In this document: positions 38,295-51,105 of the stretch, in pieces
Layout of the letters: every line of letters starts with the position of its first letter
Numbering within the stretch: the stretch's first letter is position 1
Source of the DNA: Synanceia verrucosa
Lineage: Eukaryota; Chordata; Actinopteri; Perciformes; Synanceiidae
Reading direction: 5' to 3'
Assembly (NCBI GenBank): GCA_029721515.1
Contig: CM056569.1
Span: 13,061,007 to 13,125,006, forward strand
Length of the DNA: 64,000 nucleotides
The notes under the pieces: model-generated
What the model was told of the DNA's origin: nothing
The model's input: the letters and a program-made list of their open reading frames with translations, nothing else
The model's database searches: none
Program-made: the position numbers and the translations under genes

Positions 38295-38395
38295 ACTTGT
38301 GCACAGCAACAGATGTTCCATATTATTCGGAGTATTATGGACCATCTGGGAATAACAGCAACAATACAAACAGATGTGTGCAGACACAATAAGTT

Positions 38396-38449
<54 letters not shown>

Positions 38450-38570
38450 GAGACACCTGGACACAGAAGAAGGAAGTGAAGAATCCTGGGTCATGATGAT
38501 CCCACACATTTCCTGTCCTTTCTGGCAGTTAGTTGTGTTAGTTGGGCACATGTGTTGACTGATGAAACCT

Positions 38571-38614
<44 letters not shown>

Positions 38615-41600
38615 CGCTATAAGCTTTTCTTGTCATTTCTGTTCTTGCAGTAATTGTGACGTTTGCAGTTTATGACAGCATTTGTCCCATCTGGTTTGTG
38701 CTTATTGTTATTGCATAAATCAGTACCTTAACTGTGCTACATTTACTCCTGTAGTTATAGTGATTATCTGCAGATGAAGAGTTTACTGAACAGACAGAAG
38801 GTTCCTGGTATTCTATGCTGCCTCACTGTTACACTTGAATAGATCTGAGCCCGCATTAATTTTATTAGTAACACTTGTGCTTTTCCTAAATGTCTGCCTA
38901 TAGTTCTGCTGCAAATACTCCGCCAAAGTCACAACCTTATATATTCTAAAAATGTTTGTTTGCTATTGTTATTGTTCTAATGATACAAAAAGAGATTTCT
39001 GTAAATTGAATAGCAGACATTGATAAAGGTAAGTACATGTAAATTGCATGTTAGGTCATCGTTGTTCAAAACGTAGGACATGAATTTCCGTTTTTTTCGA
39101 AACCCTAGAATGCTCAGCGACAGGGACGCTTCTCTTCAGAGTCAAATAGAAATCAGCCATGATGACCCTGGTACCTGGTCTCCATCTCCTTCATCTCCTT
39201 CATGTCCTGATGGATTCTCTCCCCCTGCTCATTGCTCATTGAGCCCAGATTTTTAGGAAAACCATCCATATGCAAGAATACGTAATGCAATTTGATGCTC
39301 CTGTTGCATCTGAGGTTTCTGAAATCAGTCAGCATATTAGTGATAAGTTTTCATATGATTCATTTCAATTTTATCACAGTGAGCTACAGGACGAGATGCT
39401 GATTGAAGATCAGATCAGATGCTCTGTGTGTTTCTGTTGATCCCAGTAGGAAGTAGCAGTCAGTGCCATAGTAGGTCGGCTCCCTCCAAACTTCAGACAG
39501 CTCTTCTTGCCTTTAGTCCACTGACGCAGATACTCTGTGCATGTTTTGCATTTCATGTGTGGCACTGAAGCTTTATCCTGGTGAAGTTTGTGAGGTTTAA
39601 TACCAACATAAGCATGGAAAGCATGCTTTATGAAACTTATGACTGGATTCCTGTTAGGAACTGTAGTGTGTTTGTCACAGATGTAGCAGAAAACATCGGG
39701 CTTATTGTTGCAAGACTTCTGGTTGAAGCCATTTCATTCACTTGTGAAATAAAATACCAATTAGTTAAATATCGGCACATGCAAACTCCTCAAAGTTTGA
39801 TTATTTCAAATAATAGAAAAAAGGTTTGCATCATATGAAACAAAAATTCCTGTATATGTAAGCCAAAATGTCACCATAGCTCTAAAAGTCAACCTGATTG
39901 AGCAAAACCAGTGTGATATTTGGATTCAGCACATCAAAGTTGTCCTAAATCAGCTGAAAGAACTTAGACAATAAATTTGGTGTTGACCAGTGTTATTAAT
40001 TTGAGTCCAATGTTTCAGTTTGTCTGAGACATAATCACTTCATGACACAGTTTTTAATGTGGGTTCATTCTGTTGTTGTTGTTCTGCTCAGAAGCTTTGC
40101 ATCATGGTGTCCTCTTAGCAGGGAGGGACTGGCCACTGATGACATGTAGGAACGTTCTGCAGTAGATTACATCCTGCGTGGAATAAGTTCCTAAACAGAT
40201 GCAGGTTTAGTTTAGTTTTATTGAAATTCATGCTTTAATTTTCACCCTTTGTTTCAGTAAATCTTTTACTAACAAACCCCACTTCTCCAAACCGTCTCAC
40301 CTGCTCTTTAAACCGGTTGGCACGGTGACGACGTGCCTCGCTCTTCTCCGTCGACAGGACTTTCCCTGCTGAACCTTCCTGTCACAAGCTCAGCTCAGCT
40401 GAGTGACTGCAGGGGAAAACAGGCTGGAGGACTGTAGCTGAGATGAGGCAGAACGTGATGTCCAGAGGGCACAGGGGACGACAGGGACTTCCCAAAACAA
40501 GTGCAAACTTTGGGTATCTCATACAGTTATACCAGAATCACATGCGTGCTAGTTTCTGTAGTGACTGCACATCATCTCCCACGCGGTGTGTCATCACGTC
40601 CATTGTTAGCGCTGAACATCTGGAGTCTTTGCACACTTCGCTGTGCGTCCTATTGTTCAGGTTGACTTGTCCCTGTGCAGGAAGTCATCATTGTTAGCTG
40701 CCGCTTCCTCAGGGACACACGATGTCACCTGTCACCTACTTTTGGACCGGCTCATATTTTTAACTGTTAGGGGCCACGGCTCATGTCATTGTCATGTTTT
40801 GATTCTGTGGTTATACCCGGTTTTGAGCGCTAACATCCTCTTCATCTGGGGTTGAAGTTTTAGTTAGTGAGTTTTACTCACTTTAACAACGCACCGGTGA
40901 CTAATTCTGTAACTGCAGTCTGCTGCTGCTGTTGATTGATTGCAGAGGAAACACTGGTGTGTGAGTCAAAGAGCCTCGGTCAGTGAAGCAGAAGTAAAAG
41001 AAAGACCTAGAAATGTTATTTTGACTCACCCTCTGCAAACTTCAAACGATAGCCGTCCACTGTTCATATGCTTTGGATTATTAGTAGTCTGTTTTGCTTT
41101 TCCCCGTCTGATGTCTCAACAAACCACATGCAAATTGTTCTTTCCTCCCTCAACAGATGTGTTGCAAAAAAGCTGTCATCCCTCTCTAAGCTTTAGAAAT
41201 AGCCTTCTGAGATAAAATGCTGGTTTACTGGAGGAGACAGAAAGTGCTGCTTTTTGCTGTAATATCAATAAGAGAGATGAAATGTAAAAAACTCAAAGAA
41301 AGAAAATTGAAATGTTTTCTCCTTTCCCTCTGATCAGAAATGGAAGAAGAACTGGTTCGTCCTCTACCCCGCCAGCCAAAACGGCATCGCCCGCCTCGAG
41401 TTCTACGACTCGCCCTCGGCTGGAGGAGGCGGGACCGGCGGAGGCTCAGGAAGCGGGTCCAATGAGAAAACCAGGAAGCTCGACAAGAAGATCATCCGCC
41501 TGTCTGAGTGCATTTCCATCCTGCCGGCGCTGACGGAGAGCTGCCCCAAAGACAACATGGCAGCTTTCTGTGTGGAGACCAACGACAAGACGCACGTGTT

Positions 41601-43805
41601 CGCTGCAGAGAAGAGCGCTGCCAAGGACTGGATGGACACCATGTGTGACATCGCTTTTCAGGTGCACTTTGTCTCTCCTCCTGTGTGTGTGTTTCTTTTT
41701 TTTTTTTATACACTTGGAGCTTTCCTTGTGTTGAGTTTGAGCCTTCAACAAATGTTGAAAAAAAACTGAAAAACTTCTGTTTTTAATTTTGATTTCAAAC
41801 TGACTTTTTTGTTGTGTGTCTTCCAAAACGTCCCACATGTACCTGGAGTGATGCCGGCCACAGTGTCTGTGTACCTCCTCAGGTGGGTGACTATCAGTGT
41901 TTTCTATGTGTGGGCAGGGAGGAGGCGGCAGCAGCAACAGTATTTCTGCAGACTCTAATGGAGGAGCCCAGGACATGCAGATGGCTGAAAACCTCATCTA
42001 CTACTCCAGGGACGAGGGTGAGTCACAGACATAGATCTTCAGAAAATATCAAATCACAGAAGGTCATTTGAAATGCTCACAGGGGAAAAACTCTTCTCCT
42101 TGCAGTGAATGAGTTCTGGGTAAGCATCCAGCGCACCGAGGCGTCAGAGCGCTGTGGGTTGGCAGGCAGCTACTGGCTGAAAGCAGAGAGCGACATCTTA
42201 ATGTTGAAGGAGCCAAAGACCAAGAGGAAGGTTCTCGTGTGGCCCTACAAGCTGCTGAGGAGATACGGGCGAGACCGGGTGGGTGCTTATGAGGAAAAAA
42301 AACTCTTCAGGGATCTAAAAAGATGTCAGACAGTAGAAGTGTGTGCATGTGGTCAGAGCCTCACTGATGACCTTTAAAAGGCCTGTGTGTTCATGTCACA
42401 CGCTTTACTCCCACTTTGGCAACATTTGTCCTTTGCTTTTGTTCTCCAGGTGATGTTTTCGTTCGAGGCCGGTCGACGCTGTGACTCCGGCCCTGGAAAC
42501 TTTACCTTCGAGACCAAGCAAGGCAACGAGATCTTCACGCTGGTGGACCAGGCCATCCAGTCGCAGAAGGTGCTGGCTGAGGAGCGTCACCTCAGCTGCA
42601 ATTTTGACCCAGACTGCCCTGCGTCACTGCAGCACATACGTAATGCCGTTCCTAGCGCCGTGACGGCAGGAAGTGGAGACAGCAGCAGCAGCAGTAGTCG
42701 AGAGGCAGATGGCGATTCTGGCGGCAGCAAACCGGGCTCTGCTGATGGAGTGCTCGGGAAAAGAGAGGGTGGAGATGGAGGAGGAGCAGGAAGGGGGCAA
42801 GGAACGGCAGCAGGACTCAAGGGGAGGAGTTTACCAGAACCGCCAGCCATGCTGGGGGTTTTGGGAGGTGGAGGGGGACCTTCAAAGTGTCCCAGGGGCC
42901 AGGCAGCAGCTAAAGGTCTTTCCTCAGCTGATGAAAATGCAGCTCTTTATTCTGAGCCAGCAGATTCAGTCCGGCTGCCTCCGCCCAGCGCTGACTCCCT
43001 CTACTCTGACCCAGTGGACAGCATCAAAGGTCAAACCGGCAACCTGCCCGCCCCTCCAGTGCCCACCCCACGCCTCCGACCAGTAGGAGACGAGCTTTCA
43101 GGAGGCGGCGCCCAAGGGGATCATCAACTTGGAGGGAGCAACCACAGGAAACCACCGGACTTGTACTCACACGTCTACGACCGGATCAGCCTGGACCTGA
43201 ACCAGAAAACGAGCGCGCTGAGTCTAAACGGGGCGCCGGGGGCAGGAAGAGTGGTGAACAGCAGCAGGAGGCCTCCAGGAGGTCATGCAGAAGGAGCTTC
43301 TCCACCCACTCCTCGTCTGGAGCACATATATGACGAACCGGAAGGATGCGCCAAAGGAGGTGCTGGCGTGCTCGCGACTTCAGGGACGAGCATTCATGAC
43401 GAGGCCCACAACCAGAGGAGACAGGAAGAGGTGGCGGCCCCGTCAGGACTGGAGGGAAATTACAGCACCCCCTCCCACAGATACTCGCCTCCACAGCTGG
43501 GCCCAGGACGTGGCACGCCACAGCCTCCGGCGCCGAGGTGGCCCAAACCTGTCACCGCCCCCAAACCTGGGAGGGCCGCTTTTACTCGCAAGGAGCCAGT
43601 ACCACTGCCCCCTGGGAAACATGGCGGTCCTGGCAGCAACGTGAATAACAACAACAACAACAGTATGTGGGTGGGAGGAGAGGGGAGCAGGGTGCTGTAC
43701 AGCAAAGTGTCTCACAAACCATCTGCTAATTCGTGGTACAGCCAACACCAGCAGGCGCCGCTGAGGTCACCTGATATCATCTATGACAACTTGGGAGACA
43801 TTTGA
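34137..43805 (+). CDS. dok1: Docking protein 1 (PH-PTB adaptor)
   Basis: Membrane-recruited adaptor that is phosphorylated by tyrosine kinases and damps Ras/MAPK signalling by recruiting RasGAP. Five coding exons join in phase: 34137-34193, 41338-41661, 41918-42017, 42106-42278 and 42450-43805, giving 669 residues. The PH domain spans about 4-125 (KWKKNWFVLYP; ends AKDWMDTMCDIAFQ). The IRS-type PTB domain spans about 160-265 (FWVSIQRTEASERCGL; LLRRYGRDR with Arg212/213; VMFSFEAGRRC). The tail holds tyrosines in ALYSEP (385), SLYSDP (403), LYSHVYD (457, 461), IYDEPEG (512), VLYSKV (635) and IIYDNL (663). Human DOK1 has about 480 residues; the excess is Ser/Gly- and Pro-rich linker, including residues ~290-370. 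Intron 1 is 7.1 kb with many CA/GT tracts and a degenerate mobile-element fragment. DOK1 rather than DOK2/3 is supported by the SLYSDP and IYDEPEG motifs and the adjacent M1AP. Confidence 0.95.
35360..35410. repeat. (CA)n microsatellite in DOK1 intron 1
   Basis: About 25 uninterrupted CA units. It gives spurious Cys-Val open frames on the minus strand. Confidence 0.97.
37139..37587. repeat. Cluster of three (CA)n tracts in DOK1 intron 1
   Basis: CA runs at about 37139-37178, 37329-37408 (with a few CG interruptions) and 37545-37587, separated by unique sequence. Confidence 0.95.
38261..38610. repeat. Opposed (GT)n/(CA)n tracts in DOK1 intron 1
   Basis: GT run 38261-38293, CA run 38398-38448, GT run 38572-38610. 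The facing GT and CA tracts are inverted and could pair. Confidence 0.95.
39137..39590 (-). pseudogene. Degenerate mobile-element-associated protein fragment in DOK1 intron 1
   Basis: Read on the minus strand, the pieces in order are KTCTEYLRQWTKGKKSCLKF, then in another frame WREPTYYGTDCYF, then SIKLHYVFLHMDGFPKNLG with SNEQGERIHQDM, and, after another frame change, MADFYLTLKRSVP. I remember this motif order from an uncharacterised, dispersed protein family in fish and arthropod genomes, associated with mobile elements. I cannot name it. At least two frameshifts make this a dead copy. It lies antisense inside DOK1 intron 1. Confidence 0.6.
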
Positions 43806-46540
43806 CGTCTTTCGCTACAGAAATCGATCCCCTTTGTGAGAAGAGAAGTGCTCATGCAGAAAACCTGCTCCATGTCTTTCTCTTGTGACTCAGCACTTCT
43901 TCCATCTGTGGGCCGGCATAATTATGTGAGACAGTGGATTCATTCGGAGTAGATCAGCTCACAGCTCCAAGAAAACCACATCACGGCTCCATTTTGAAAC
44001 ATGGATTGGCAGGGCCAACATCTGTGTGTGTGTGTGTGTGTGTGTGTGTTTGGCAAAGAGAGAGTGAGTGTTTGCATGGTTAAACCCAGAGCTGGATCAC
44101 CAAGCCACAGTGTGGTTGGGACCAGCCACTTCACTGGAACACACACAGATCTGCCAAAAGGAGCTCAGCCTCCAGGCTTCACTTTAACAAGCTCAGAGAG
44201 CGACTTGGCTCTTCTTTTCCAGAATGTTTGCACTGCTTAGGAGTATCTTTGAGGCTGTAGCAGCTGATCTTCTCTTGTTTGTGTTTGTCTGGACTGATTT
44301 TATCATCTTAAATGCCAACATATAGAGCATATTCAGCCCAGGACACTAATATGCAACATAGTTGATCCACTCACATGAAAAGAGGCGGACTGCATTAGGA
44401 AACAGACAGAGGTCATGGGGTCACATGATCCTCGTTGAATTACAGACGTGACCTCAGAGGTGATCTCCTGCACAAGATCCTTTATGTTTCTATGTAGAGA
44501 CTAAATATGAAACTAATCAATCCCATACAATGTGTCAGTATGTGTATGTGTGCGTCTGAAACAGCTGTGCTGTCTGTAAATATAACTATTAATAATAAAA
44601 ATGGCTCTGGATGTGTAAAGAGGAGAGCTTCCCCTCACAGACAGTGTGCAGTGTTTCTGCTCTGGACAGTGAAACAGTGTGACCTCATCCTCCACTTTGC
44701 TCTGCCACGCTCTGTTTGTGTTGTTTCACTCCGTTTCCAACCACTTAATCACACCGTTAAAGTTGAGCCTCGAAAAAAAAAAAAAAAACTGAAGCAAAAG
44801 ACGTTCTCTATTTCTTCCTTCCTTTCTCCCCCTCTGCATTAATGCTGTTGTTCGGTTGCTCTGGTGACGGTTAATGGTGGCTGGTTTGTGTCGGACACGT
44901 TGTGCATTTTAACTGCAGAGAGAGAGAAATACCGGCAGGAACACAAGATGGAAAGAGGGGAAGATAGAAAGGAAAAACAGCTAATTGAGCGGTTAGAGTG
45001 CTGCAGAGAAAAGGGAATGTGTGTTTATGCTGAGCTGAGAGTGAGAGGAAAAAGACTTGGAGATGGAGAGAAGAGATAAAAAAGATGGTGAGTGGATGAA
45101 TGCTGGCAGGATGAACCTGTCTGCGTCTGGTTGGCTTGTATAACAGGTACAGACTGTTCCCGTCACTGCTGCTGCTTCTCTTGATCCCCATCATCCCTCT
45201 TCATCCTCTTTTTTTTTTTTTCCTCCTTTCTCTATTTACCCACCTGCTGCTGGAGGACTTTGTGGACAGGAAAGTAACTTGATTACACATCGAGGCGATG
45301 TTTCCGAACTCGTCTCTCCCTCCCTCCTCTGTTCTTTCAGACAGAGTGGGGGAAGAAAAACAGAAAGAGAAAGAGCGACAACAAACTTCTGTCTTTGTCA
45401 TTAAACTCTGGGTGAACTCGCTCCAAGGAGCATGGTACACAAAGACAGCACACAGTCATGCTTTCATGCTGTCAACATTCACTCCTTTAATATGGTTAAC
45501 GCTTCCTCATTGGAATATCCAAATGAAGCTGTTTACATGTGGCCATAAAGTGAACTGCAAGAGAGACAAGCTTTGATCTCTGGCTGCTTTTTTAGGATTC
45601 ATCCCAAATAGAAAGGAGTACATGAAATACCATATACCATAAAAAACAGCTTTAGATGAGAGTCATAGCACAGCCAGCAGTCCAGCAGCTTAACATAAAG
45701 TCACACGAGTGAAAGTTTTTCACACTTTTACTCATAAATGAGAGCTGAATATTTATTTTGCATGTTGTTGGCTTTTGTAGACAATAAACACACATGAGAC
45801 AGGTGCTATAGGCTTATGTCTTTATGCTAAGCTAAGCTAACCTTCAGCTATTTAACAGAAAATCATATTTCTAATATTAAATATCTGATTTCCTCATAAA
45901 TATGTTGTTTTTCAAAATATCTGTTATTCTCTCCATAGACATGCACTCTGCCATGATTTCTGATCCAAGCACCAATTGTAGGTACAGTCATTGTTTTCCT
46001 ATGAAGAGCGACCAATCGTTTTGCCTCTAATATAGCAAAATTTATAAACCTGTATTCTTTTTTTTCACAAATTAATATCTGTTGGATACACATGTAACTC
46101 TTTGTGTTGCCTCCTCTCTTCTTCTCTTCTTCCTTCCCTCACATTTCTCTCCTCATCTGCTTTGACCTTTCACACATCTGCAGAACAGCTCAACTGCCTG
46201 ATGGCCCACAAACAGCTCCGCTGCTGTCAAGTCTGTTCACTTTACGTTATGTCAGGCTGCATGCTGCCATGCCACCATGTGTGCATTCCTCTGTGATTAT
46301 ATGTGTGTGTGCTCAAGGTTGGTAAACTCAAACTGAAAGCATAGCAGAGAGCTGCCTCCACAGTTTCACATGTACTTTTCTCACTTTTTGGACAAAGGTC
46401 AGGCTCAGTGTTTTGATGCAGGACACGAGACACAAAAAGAGCAAAGACACTGGATTCAAAAAGGGATTTCAGTCATTTGAGATGTAGAAATAATATTAAC
46501 TCTGATATGACAAACAGCTGGACTTGCATGAGCAGGCGTG
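43806..46540. other. DOK1 3' flank and convergent intergenic DNA
   Basis: Contains the DOK1 3' untranslated region, a GT tract (44023-44050), an A run (44774-44788) and pieces of common teleost repeats near 45770-45845. I see no further gene. Confidence 0.6.
44594..44599 (+). terminator. Candidate DOK1 polyadenylation signal
   Basis: AATAAA about 790 bases after the DOK1 stop codon. It would give a 3' untranslated region of ordinary length. Confidence 0.4.
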
Positions 46541-46542
<2 letters not shown>

Positions 46543-46575
<33 letters not shown>

Positions 46576-46870
46576 GTACAGCTATCTTGGTGAGGACCAA
46601 TTTTTGGCTGTTTGAGTTTTTTTGGGGAAATGAGGACGTTTTTGCCAGTCCTCACTTTCTGACAGACCTTTAAAGAGCTTTTTGAGGGTTAAGATTTGAT
46701 TTTTGGTTTAGGGTTAGAATTAAGCATAGGTTAGGTTTACGGCACGGGTTGGGGTTAGGCATTTATTTTTAATGGCTAAGGTTAGGGTAAAGGGGTAGGA
46801 AATGCATTATGTAAATGAATGTCCTCACAAGTATAGCTGTACAAATGTGTGTGTGTGTGTTGTTTCTAGC
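46543..46870 (+). repeat. Teleost repeat with telomere-like GGTTAGG core, flanked by GT tracts
   Basis: A GT run (46544-46571) is followed by ACTTGTACAGCTAT, CCAGTCCTCACTTTCTGACA and a block of degenerate GGGTTAG/GGTTAGG repeats (about 46685-46800). It ends with GTCCTCACAAGTATAGCTGT and another GT run. The outer sequences are partly inverted copies of each other: GTACAGCTAT at the left, ATAGCTGTAC at the right. I recognise this as a common dispersed teleost repeat, not a true telomere. Confidence 0.65.
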
Positions 46871-48545
46871 CACACAGTGCTATCTTTGGCCAGACAGTTT
46901 TATCTGCAGGTTTGAGGTCTCTGCACACACACTTCTAATCGTCTCAGTCAGTCTTCCTGTCCTCTCCTCACTCTGTCCTCAGCATTGTGTGACTGTCTTC
47001 TTCCTGTCAAGGTCCCTCACTCGCTCTCTCTCTCTTTTTTGTAAAGGTCATGTCAGACTTAGAGAACTGGATCAGTCCAACATCTGGAGGCACTGAAACA
47101 ATAGCAGCTGCTCTTTGCAGTATTTTGACATGAGTATCTCTCTTATAAAAGGCTGAATAGAAAACTTTTGGGGCAAATAAACACAAACATGTGCTTCGCT
47201 TTGTGTCCGAGCACACCTCGCTTTTTGAACGCACTTGTTGAGGCTGCTTCTAAACTTGTGATAATGTCACAGCTGCACCTCTGAATATGAAACACTCTCG
47301 AGTTGAAACATTTCCTTATTCTCTTTAAATGTTACTGAAGGTCATAGAAAATATGAAAATAGCAGATCTGCCTCTTGCGCCTCCTGCCTTCAGACGCACC
47401 TGAAACGGTCCGGTTTCCTCTTTGACTCTTCAGACCACCAGCTTTTATTTTTAGCTCTGCGTGGGCAAACCCAGAGTTTCATTCACTCTCTCAGCTCTCT
47501 GAAGGAAATGACAGTTTCTCATTCAGGTTGTCGCTCCATTGCCTCCAGGATTAAAAGGTCGCCTTTGCAAAACTCTGCTGAATATTAGTATGAAGGACGT
47601 GTGATTTCTTGTCTTTTTCAGTATGTGTCAGTGACCATATGACCCCACTAAGCTGATGACTGAAACAACATTTTCTTAGATCTAACTAAGTTCATCTTTC
47701 CATACTTTTTCAGAGCGTCATTCCTTATCCAGATTTGATGATTTTCACATTAATCGGAAAATCAGATTTCCAGACTTTTCTCGACTATGTAGACCTGCGC
47801 AGGGCTTTCAGATATCAGTCAGTGGGATTATAGTTCAGTCCTCCTCACTTCCTCACAAACTACACTTCCTCTTTCTGTTTTCACTCTGGGCTCATTATTC
47901 TGCCTCTGTAACCAGAATATGAATTGTGCCTCTTGTGTTCCCGCTCTGTTCGTCTGTGTGTTTTTAGATTCCTGTGCCGTCACTGCTGGCCAGTCAGGAC
48001 AATCACAGGAAAGAGACAGTGTGTTAACAGTTTGGGAGACAGATAGAGTCTGACAGCGTGTTTTATTCTGTTCTGCAGATTGCAGCAAATAAGGAAATGG
48101 TATATTGAGGATAAAGAAGGAAGTCACAGCACTAATGTTATCGACTCAGATAGAGAAGCTGATGAGGCAGAAGAAAGGTTTTGGCACTTTTAGTCAGAAA
48201 GACCACAAAAAAAACTTTATGAAACAGGAAGCCAAGAAATCCATCCACAAAAATAGAGTTTATCAGCAAAAGCGTCCCGTCCATCCTGACTGAGAGACAC
48301 AAATTCAGTGTCTGCAACAAAACGGTACAGTGAAAGGTCATCCATCCACCCTTAGGAAATGATGAATCAAAACCTAAACAGTGGGAAAGAAAACCAGCAA
48401 GCATTGTCTGGTGAAGGCATAGCAAAGACCGGCCGTGGAAATGACACTTCTAGAAGAGAGGAATGCTGAGGATGAAGACGCTCCAATGATTTTTTTCTTC
48501 TTTCTCCTTGCAACAGCTTGCCTTGGATGTAGTTTCTGCCATATT

Positions 48546-48620
48546 TCAAGACTCAGTTCAAGATTCAAAATGTTTATTGTCATAGAAAAACAAGAGTGAC
48601 ACTGGGTAAAAAAAAAAAAA
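48546..48620 (-). repeat. LINE 3'-end remnant
   Basis: CAAGATTCAAAATGTTTATTGTCAT resembles the CAGAATCTTTATTGTCATC terminus of the LINE at 27993. An A run follows at 48608-48620. It may mark an old 3'-truncated relic. Confidence 0.4.
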
Positions 48621-49059
48621 TCTTACTTTGCCAGTTCCCTTCACTGCCTTTAAGAAAAACCAAATAAGCCATAAACTCTAAGGAAATAAACTTAACTCTA
48701 AGCAAATAAAATAAATACTATGTACAAAAGGCAGACTATATTGTACATGTCAGTGCAGGATGGGATTATTTATAAGCTGTGCCTAAACAGAGAGTGACTC
48801 AACAGAAAAGAAACTACACATGTTCCTGTTTATGTACCCTTTCATTGCACTAGCAGTCAGAAAGTTTTATTTAGTGCTAGCATGCTGCAGGTGGAGCAGT
48901 AAGTGCTACCACCATCAGTTTATTAATATCAGTGGTTCAGCTGTTTCAAGTTTCTTTAACAACCGCCTAAATTAAAACAAATGGACTCTGTTTGATCGTC
49001 ACATCTCTGCAATATGACTTTTTATTTGGAAAATTTCAATAGTGCCTGGATTTGTTTAA

Positions 49060-49881
49060 AGGTACACTGTGTAAAAATTCTTGCCACCTAGTGGTGAGCT
49101 AGTGGAATGCAAGCAACTGAGATCGAAGCTTGTGTATATCGAAGCACGCGCACAACGGTGTCTCGTATAGATCAGACTTCCAAGAGCGTCCGTGATCGCT
49201 ACTCATGCACTTCTTTCACTAATGACATTTTATTGGTCAAGAAAAGCCTGGTGGCCGGAAGACCCTGCTGTACAAAGCAAGCCAAAATTTGTAAGAGGGG
49301 AAGTTCACTGTAGTTTATGCTGTTGTGCTTGTAACATAGCTTCAACATGAGTACACAAATTAGAAGAAACAAGCGACAGCTGCATCACTTTCCAGACCGC
49401 TCTCGTTCCTCAGACATCTAGTAAATGCAGCGTCGATGTAAATTCTGCTTTTATCGTGTTGTCCTCGCTGAGGACGTTTTCTTTTTTGTATTTGTTGTTA
49501 AGTTGTCTTCCTCTCGTTGACGGACATATCTGTGGTCATCTATTGCAGCTTCAGTCAGTTGCTGTGTCAACTTTCTGTGCTCCTCTGGGACTTCCTGTAT
49601 GGACCGCAATCTCAAGTGTCTCGAAACCTTGAAACTCGCAAAACGCGTTTAAGAATGTTTGTCCCTTTCGGGTAAATATACACAAAGATATCAACGCAAC
49701 ATGGCTGCCTCCTGTAAGGTGTAGACTGGCACCCATGTAATATAATTACCGATTTCTAGACCTACAATAATGCAAAATTGTGTATGTTGATGTTATTAAA
49801 CGTTATATTTTGCATATTAATGACACGAGTAGGTGATTTTTGAAAAAAGTGTACTCTGAAAATATATTACACAGTGTCCCT
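49060..49881. mobile_element. Non-autonomous DNA transposon (MITE) with TTAA target sites
   Basis: Inverted termini: the left end reads GGTACACTGTGTAA and the right end, reverse-complemented, reads GGGACACTGTGTAA. Both lie directly inside TTTAAA (49055-49060 and 49881-49886), so TTAA is duplicated. The left end is followed by GCCACCTAGTGGTGAG. TTAA targets suggest a piggyBac-type mobiliser. There is no transposase frame in the ~820 bp. The TIR family is, from memory, widespread in teleosts. Confidence 0.75.
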
Positions 49882-49886
49882 TTAAA

Positions 49887-51099
49887 GGACCACAACATGA
49901 GAGTGTAATCTATCAATACATACGTTCATATTCTGTGGATGTGGAGCACCCAGTGGGTGTTCATCGGTTAGATGCAAACGAAACATAATCCTCCCACCAA
50001 AGTGTTCCTAAAGGACAGTTTATTAACTCGAAGTGTTAAATCTGAGAGAAGTTCAATAAATATGTGGAACTGTATCTTAAAATGACACAACAAATGTACA
50101 GAGCAGAGAACATGTGTGTCAGTTTCCAGTCAATAAGTCTGAATCAAAACAAGCTGAACTGAAACGTCAGTCAGCACAGTAAAAACACTGAACAACAACA
50201 ATGAACAAAGAACTTTGTTGGACAAGAACAAAACCTGAAAAACCTCCTGACTGTTGCTAAAGTCCCATAAATAATGTGGCGACATTTACTGAGCAGTGTG
50301 GACGATGACTGCCGGGTTAAAAGGAGGACCTTTGACCTTTTCTGGGGGACAGAAAGACTGCTGTTGTTCCATCTGAACACATTTATGAAATTCACTCACG
50401 TTGACTCAACGTTGTCTCTGATGATTAAAAAGACGAGAGTATAGTGAGCGAGAGGGAAAAGGGACGGAGGGAAGTGGGTAAAATGTCAGTGGGCACATTT
50501 TGGCGGTCTCCTCAGAGACAAAAGGATCGTTGTGGATGTAATATGTGAATGCGGAAGTCCTGTGACATCACAACGTCATGAAGTCCTGTGCCGCTGGGTA
50601 GTTCCTAACACTGGGAGGGTCAACAAGAGGGTGGAATGGCGGGAGACTGATTAAGTCTGTGTGTGGATGACAGAGTTCCTCCAAGAGGAATAAATTAATA
50701 ACAGTGATGAAGTGACTAATATATGAGCATGAATCAATGACTGAACCAGTGAGCTCACTGCCACCCCCTCCACATATCAACCACATGGCAGATTTCTCTC
50801 TACTGGTGTGGACATTTTACACATTCACTATTTTAAAGAACAAAAATGAGTTTTCACTGGCCTTGCTCTGCCTCTCTACCTCAGAGAGAGAGAGCGAGCT
50901 GTGGGGGTGAAGGAGGGAGAGAGGCCTCTCTGTCTGCCGATCTATTCTCCGTCTCCTTAAAACAGTGAAGCTGTGCTCAGGCAGGGGCTTAAGGGCAAAA
51001 TGGAAATGGACTGAGCATGTGTGTGTTTGTCTATAAGTCATTATGTATGTCTGCTTTATTTTCATGTTGCTGTGCCTTAGTGTGTGTGCTGTAACATCC
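49887..51099. other. Gene-free stretch downstream of M1AP
   Basis: I see no coding signature. Short open frames here do not look conserved. Confidence 0.55.
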
Positions 51100-51105
51100 T
51101 TTATT
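51100..51105 (-). terminator. Candidate M1AP polyadenylation signal
   Basis: AATAAA on the minus strand, about 425 bases beyond the M1AP stop codon at 51529. A second hexamer lies at 51055-51060. Confidence 0.4.

Noticed and set aside
35134..38558. Cys-Val and Thr-His repeat proteins in DOK1 intron 1
   Set aside because: Translation artefacts of CA/GT microsatellites.
46685..46800. True interstitial telomere or fusion scar
   Set aside because: The GGTTAG repeats are degenerate and embedded in a dispersed teleost repeat with its own flanking arms.
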